From Rostratula benghalensis (lineage: Eukaryota > Chordata > Aves > Charadriiformes > Rostratulidae), in the NCBI GenBank assembly GCA_013399305.1, contig VXAI01000046.1:3720731-3784730 (forward strand): 64,000 nt of DNA. The letters run 5' to 3'. Positions within the stretch are counted from its first letter, which is position 1. The number at the start of each line of letters is the position of its first letter. Below, piece by piece: positions 22,292 through 64,000 of the stretch. The notes under the pieces were generated by a model that saw nothing but the letters and a program-made list of their open reading frames with translations, was not told the origin of the DNA and did no database searches. The position numbers and the translations under genes were made by a program.

Positions 22292-22685
22292 GTGCAACGA
22301 ATTACGTAAACACAGTCAACGTGGGTGCTTTACCTCACTTCCACTCTTGGGTAGCAACTGCTTCACTGAACTGTGGTTCAAATCCAAAGAGATGGCTGGT
22401 GTGTTTTGTGAAGGCTGCACTGGAAAAGGCCTCATCTCCACCAGGACAGTCTTAAGGAAAAAATCCGTTTGCTTAAACCTGTTGTTCCTTGAAACTGGAA
22501 AAGGCTGTATTGCTGTCAGATAATGTTAGACCTTATTAAGGCTGAAACCTGCAATTTTGATACCCTTTTATTATGGATGAGTGGAATGTACCTCCCCCAG
22601 AAGAGAGAAGCAGCAGTATATTTTATTGAAGTCACGTAGTGATTTGATAGAGTTGAATAAATGTGATGGAATACAGCAAAGAGCA
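22292..22685 (+). other. FBXL22: FBXL22 3'UTR (end estimated)
   Basis: Runs from the stop codon to about 24 bases after the AATAAA at 22656-22661. The end is an estimate from the signal position. Confidence 0.6.
22656..22661 (+). promoter_or_regulatory. FBXL22 poly(A) signal
   Basis: Canonical AATAAA 365 bases after the FBXL22 stop codon, followed by TGTGATGG. Confidence 0.6.
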
Positions 22686-25600
22686 ATGGCAAGGTTCACC
22701 TTATTAAAAACTGTATGGAAGAAACATATTAAGGAAAATTGAGTTAGAATGATTCACACAGAGGCCTGAGATTCAAAGAGTAAGGAAGACCCTCTCATGG
22801 AGTTGTGAGTTCCCGAGCGGACACCCCCCCCCCACACGCTGCTTTCTGAACTCCTTGTGCAATGGGAATGGGCATAAAACCACAGTAGACACAGCTTGGG
22901 TAATTGTATGATTTGCACAAATTTCAGGGAAAGACAAAGTAACAATTTTCTATTAAAGGATATATCTATATGCTCATGCCATCCACTCAGTTTGATAACC
23001 ACACCAGAATCTTCCTGGCAAAAGCAGAATACCCCACAGCTGTCACTTCCTTCGTGATTATCATCTGCAACTGATTTGTCAGACTTTAAGGAGGGATGTG
23101 TAGCAACACACACAAACCACTATTTGACCCTTGGCATGCTTTACTTTGACAAAGTACACCTAGTTATTTTTTTTATAGCTGATCTTAAAGGAAACGGAGT
23201 ATAAACAAATGCTAGTTTACAGAACTATCCTACGGGGGAAAATAGTGCCTTACAGCCTGCAGCTTTAAATGCTGAATTAGGAACGTATTGCAGTAGAGAT
23301 CTTTATACACACATGTTTCTCACTGCAAAGTACCAAACAAATACTATTTTCAGCCCAAACCACAGTGCTGCTGTGACTTTCCTGCAATGCCGCTCTGCTA
23401 CACAAAGTGAAACTATTTTTTTCATGAAGGGTTGCTATGACATTGTCTGCAAAATTGAACACCAAAGGTTGGCACAGTTTTGTTCTGGATAACACTGGCC
23501 TTGATACAAGACAGCAGGATTTGGTCATAGCATTGAGTAGTGGGGACTTGCTAACATCACATTCCATCACTCTATGCACTTAAGAGATTTTTGCCTGAAG
23601 AAAGGTGTTTCTGAGTGCCACCTTCCTGCGTCAGCTGTCCTGCAACTACCTGTCACACGTTTTACTTGTTCAGTCTGTCTCAGTGTAACACCACAGAAAA
23701 ATCATCATGATCATCTAGTTGAGTTACTCATGGTTTTTTAAAAAGCAACGTGTCTCAAACCCTGTGCTTTGTCTGGGAGCACGTCCTCAAATGCTGCTCT
23801 CCGTAATTTCCCATTGTCTTCAGCAATGCTGGGCTGTGTTCAGAATTCTGACTCCTAGAGAACACCCCATCATATACAATCCTGCCCATTCTTGTTGACT
23901 CTGCAGCTGAACCTGTATTTACCTTCCACCTCCCCCCAATTTAATACAACCCACTGAAGAACTTCATGCTTACAAAAAGCGACAGAGGGTTAAATCTGGC
24001 TGTCAATAACTTGGTTTCCCCAGAAGGCCAGATGTCAGCTCAGCTTAGATGTCAAACAGAAGGCTGCACACAGACCAGTCTGACAAACTATGGACCACCA
24101 ATAGTTCCACCGTAATTCAGTATGAACTCGTAACAGCCGTTAAGATTTCACTTCAGATTAAAACCTTACACTGAGCAGGAATACTGAGCACGTGTGACCT
24201 TAAAATTAAAGCAAATTTAGAAATGCTAGCTTTTGGGAAAAATAAAGAGAGTTAACATTTCTGTTCCATGACATAGCATTTCTTCAGGACTTGGTCACTA
24301 CAGCAGTCTCTGTGCACACCCCACAGCAAGCAAGGACTCGAGGCAGGACTTCTGGAACTTGCTTCTGCCCACCCTGTTACAGCAAACGCTGTCTCACGCA
24401 ACCACGCTGCCACTGCAAGGTTTCTTAAAAGGTTACATGTATTTTCCTGTAAATAACTGCAGGTATGACCTACTGGTACTACAGAGTGCAGACAGACTGG
24501 TGATATTTATTCCCCTTTCTATACAGGGAGAGGTTTGCATACATAAAATACCCTTACACTGACATAAAGCTGGAACTTTCTCAGATGGTCTGCAACAGTA
24601 GGATATAACCAGCGCTCTGCATTCTTTATCTTTGTACACAATCATACCTAAGCAGCATTATGCAAGAAACTAACATGATTCCAACCTCACTCAGATGCCT
24701 GAGAAACCGAAAAATATCAATCAGCAGGTTAAATGCAACGTAGGCACAATATAATTAGAGTGAAAACCAACAGTAGGATAAAATAAAAATGACTAAGCGC
24801 ATGATAGTTCTAATGGTGCCAAATATAATATTCAAAAGACAAGCACAATCAGTAAAAAAGTCTCAATTAAAGCAATCAAGCACAATACTTGAATCAACAT
24901 CAGTATTTACCAGTATCAACATCCTCCTTCACTTTACTCTGAATTGCCTCCAAACCCACCCTCATTATCCAAGAAGCCATACAAAATACCTGCATGGTCC
25001 ATACAAAACTCTAATTTTTAGGCACAGTTCTATTATTTTCTGTGCTGGATTGCAACAGACTGACAAACTACAAGCACTAATTCAAACACATGAATGCAGT
25101 CTACGAGGTGATTAACAGAGGACTTCAACCTAGCAGTCTCTTCTATTTGTAACTATTTTTTATGCAGTACACCTACATATTTAGATCAAGATGTGAATAT
25201 ACTCTTCCACAACATAACGATGGGACAACAAAATCTCAGTTCACTTTGGAACCATAATACATAACGAGGTGGGAAGCTAAGTCTGTGTGATTTCAGAGCC
25301 CCGAGTCCCTCCTCCTCCCAAAGCTGCTGAAAGCTCCCCTCCCAGATGTCTCACCTTGTGCTTCTCAGTTATAGCTGAAGGGCTTTTCACTCACCAGCCA
25401 ACAAGTAGTCCTGGCCAAAATAACTTCACCACATAAACCAGCTTATCACGTCAGCCCTTTGGCCACTACTAGCTGGCAGCAATACAGCACCTCAGGCTCG
25501 GGACAGCTGGGGAGTTTCCCTGTCAATGCCTGCTGACGTACAAGTCACATGCGGGAAAACAACAGGAATTTCTGCCCTCTTCTCCAGCCCCAGCCCAACC

Positions 25601-26430
25601 GGCCTTGTTGCCGGTAAGCTGAAGTGACCAAATGCTGTATGGCCCTCAGCCTGCAGCAGTGACTCACCTGGGGATCAACTCTACCCTTCTCCTCAGCCCT
25701 GTTACTTCCTGCTCCTTGACACCACGCAGCACCTGTAGTTGGACACAAAACCTGTTTCTGATAGAGACACGGGGGAATTTATCTATTCCTCAGCACTTCT
25801 GTAAGACACAGAACAAAACCAGTTTTGAACAGAACATTACTGTCTGCACCAAATACAGCCCTTACAGTGTAAGGCACAGCCTCCTGATCATAACATGATT
25901 ATAGCTGCAACCAAGTGAGACCAAACACAGGCCATTTACTGAAATCAAAGACATGAACCAAGAACGTATGTAAAATCCACAGCCTCCACTACTGCCCTGT
26001 CACCTGCCCTTGAACTTTTTTGTACTCTGACCAGGAATCAGCTACGTCAACCTCTGTATTAAAAAGAGTATTATTTTTTTTGACAGAAGCTTGAAAGGTT
26101 TCTGAGTCAAGGTGACAATGTGTTATTACTGTCAACACTACTACTCTCAAGGAAAACAATGTTTAAATGAAAATCAAGAGGGAACCAAGTACAACATTAA
26201 CTTGTATTGAAGTAGGAGGAATAAATAGTGGTATACCCAAAAAAGCCAGTACCTCAAAGACATTAAGAACGCAGAGCACAGCACTACACATCAAGTTCAT
26301 TGAAGGATAAACATTTTAAGATGCTTCAAATGTCACATCCTGTCTAAACACCATTAAAACTGTAATTTCCTGAGACAAATAGAAAAGTATGAAGACTGAG
26401 TAAGCCAATCACAGTTCACAAATGCATACA
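22686..26430. other. Convergent intergenic spacer FBXL22/HERC1; no gene seen
   Basis: About 3.7 kb between the two convergent 3' ends. A 10-C run is at about 22825-22834. Chance frames only; no tRNA, retroelement or conserved protein recognised. Confidence 0.65.
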
Positions 26431-26434
26431 AGCA

Positions 26435-26913
26435 ACCAATTCTTGAATTTGCTTTATTTTTCTCTGCATAAAGAACCCTGCACAGGCAATTCAAATTAAA
26501 ACAAAATAAATATGTGAATATTCATGTAAAACTGTCCTTGCTAATGAACAATTATACACAATGTACAACTCTTCATGTTCACTGGGAGGGCTTACAAATG
26601 TACTATTCCCAACAAAAATGCACCAAAATGTCTCCATGCAAACTTACCAAAAGTGACCAAAAAAAGGAGAAAAAACTTACTGATCATACTTTTTTGTTTT
26701 CTTTTTTTCTTGTTTTCTTTTTTACAATCACAAAAAAATAAAAACATCTAATTTTTTTGTTACATTCAGAGTAACTAAAATGTGGCCACTGTCTATTAAC
26801 ATCTGGTTTTTATGCTCCTAAAACATCTATGGTTACTGTAAAATTATGTCAACAATGAATTGGACTTAGGGCACTATCTGTAGTAAAAGGAAGATGGGTT
26901 TGTTCACAGAATG
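26435..26913 (-). other. HERC1: HERC1 3'UTR (end estimated)
   Basis: From after the TGA at 26914-26916 to about 20 bases beyond the AATAAA at 26453-26458. AT-rich, with several A/T homopolymers near 26690-26760. Confidence 0.6.
26453..26458 (-). promoter_or_regulatory. HERC1 poly(A) signal
   Basis: TTTATT on the + strand reads AATAAA on the - strand, about 455 bases after the HERC1 stop. A short 3'UTR of this size suits the gene. Confidence 0.6.
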
Positions 26914-63217
<36,304 letters not shown>

Positions 63218-64000
63218 CTTTAATAAAGATCAGAATGACACAGGAAAAAGCAAGTGAGGGAGAGACAGGAGGAAAGTACAGGAAATAATGTAGGCAAAGT
63301 AAGATGTAAAATATATTTAATAAAATAAACAAATTCTAAAAATTAAATGTAAATGGGGGAAATGAGGTTATGATCAGAAAATGGGGAGATATGGTATCAG
63401 AGCAAAGGCAACAAAGCATGCACAGGTTTTCAACAGGCACTTACACCCAGAAGCATCATAGAAGCTATCAATTCTGTGCTGACAGAGGTTTCTGCTGTAT
63501 TATTTAGAAACATGTAGTAGACTTCTACTAGGAAAAACTACCGTAAGCCAAATTTTATAATCATACCTGAGCTGAATTTGTGAATGCATATAAAAGCTTA
63601 AAAAGAAAACACTCCTAAATTTTTATCACATGAAGGAACAGCTTAGATTGACCTCCCATTCCTGTTCAACTATTATCACAAGGAGCACATTACTGATGGC
63701 TTGTGGTAATTGTCAGGACAGATTACCCAGAAAGGACAGTGACTTTTTAAAAACTACGGGCAGGAGGAGTTTAAGAAATTTAGTGATTAAAATCTTTTCC
63801 ACACAAAAACACAGGTAATTCCTGCAAGAGCACCACAGAGTCAAGAGAAGCCACTAGCTTCATTTCAGCTTCCTTCCAAGTGCCTTCCCTTTGAAGATAT
63901 ATCTGCAAGAGAGGTGGGAAAGGGAATCTCTCCTTCCAGCCTCCTCTCCAGTTCTCTCCATCATCTGCAGAGCAACAACTCTGGAGAGTTAACACCTAAT
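63218..64000 (-). other. HERC1 intronic end of window
   Basis: Intron(s) upstream of HERC1 window exon 1. Holds the candidate microexon at 63567-63596. A frame near 63780-63907 after a TTGCAG looks protein-like but has no usable donor. Confidence 0.6.
63567..63596 (-). CDS. HERC1: Candidate 30-nt HERC1 microexon
   Basis: On the - strand, acceptor TTTTCTTTTTAAG is followed by 30 bases and the donor GTATGA. Read with phase 2 in and 2 out it encodes FYMHSQIQL plus a split Ser (AG|C) that exactly fits the phase of the next exon at 63217. An upstream AG at about 63615 could add 18 in-frame bases. Supported by splice sites and phase only; protein similarity was not tested. Confidence 0.45.

Noticed and set aside
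63780..63907. A protein-like frame on the - strand after a TTGCAG acceptor, as a further HERC1 exon
   Set aside because: No GT donor with acceptable consensus follows before the frame ends, and the phase chain of HERC1 does not need it; kept as unproven.

Overview
The window is vertebrate nuclear DNA, almost certainly from a bird. It holds long multi-exon genes with canonical GT-AG introns, and two 3' ends of CR1 retrotransposons that finish in the avian-type ATTCTATGATTCTAT tail. The gene order USP3 - FBXL22 - HERC1 matches the conserved vertebrate block that lies on human 15q22. It carries no bacterial, viral or CRISPR features. Most long open frames are chance frames in introns.

Layout. 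(1) 1-15.5 kb, + strand: the 3' two thirds of USP3, 11 coding exons giving about 397 residues. They run from the linker after the zinc-finger UBP domain through the whole USP catalytic domain to the stop at 13592-13594. A long 3'UTR follows, interrupted by a 56-base run of N. (2) 15.5-18.7 kb: spacer with no gene seen, ending in a candidate muscle promoter in front of FBXL22. (3) 18957-22291, + strand: FBXL22, complete in two coding exons (226 residues). (4) 22.7-26.4 kb: convergent intergenic spacer with no gene seen. (5) 26.4-64 kb, - strand: the 3' half of HERC1, 41 coding exons plus one candidate 30-nt microexon. These encode about 2,520 C-terminal residues: a disordered Ser/Thr-rich and charged region, a UBA-like domain, an acidic and Cys/His-rich region, a WD40 block, a second RCC1-like domain (RLD2), and the complete HECT ubiquitin-ligase domain ending at a TGA at 26914-26916. 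All HERC1 exon phases were chained by hand and close without a gap.

The three genes all act in ubiquitin signalling: a deubiquitinase (USP3), an SCF substrate receptor (FBXL22) and a giant HECT E3 (HERC1). This neighbourhood is an old vertebrate synteny, not an operon. FBXL22 and HERC1 are convergent; USP3 and FBXL22 are in tandem.

I did not find an undescribed biological system. The most checkable oddities are a GC-AG intron in the RLD2 part of HERC1, a phase-compatible 30-nt microexon candidate upstream of the largest HERC1 exon, a cluster of muscle-type motifs (perfect CArG box, MEF2-like, TEAD cores, E-box) just upstream of FBXL22, a 25-T pyrimidine tract at one HERC1 acceptor, and a hairpin-rich tract in the last USP3 intron.
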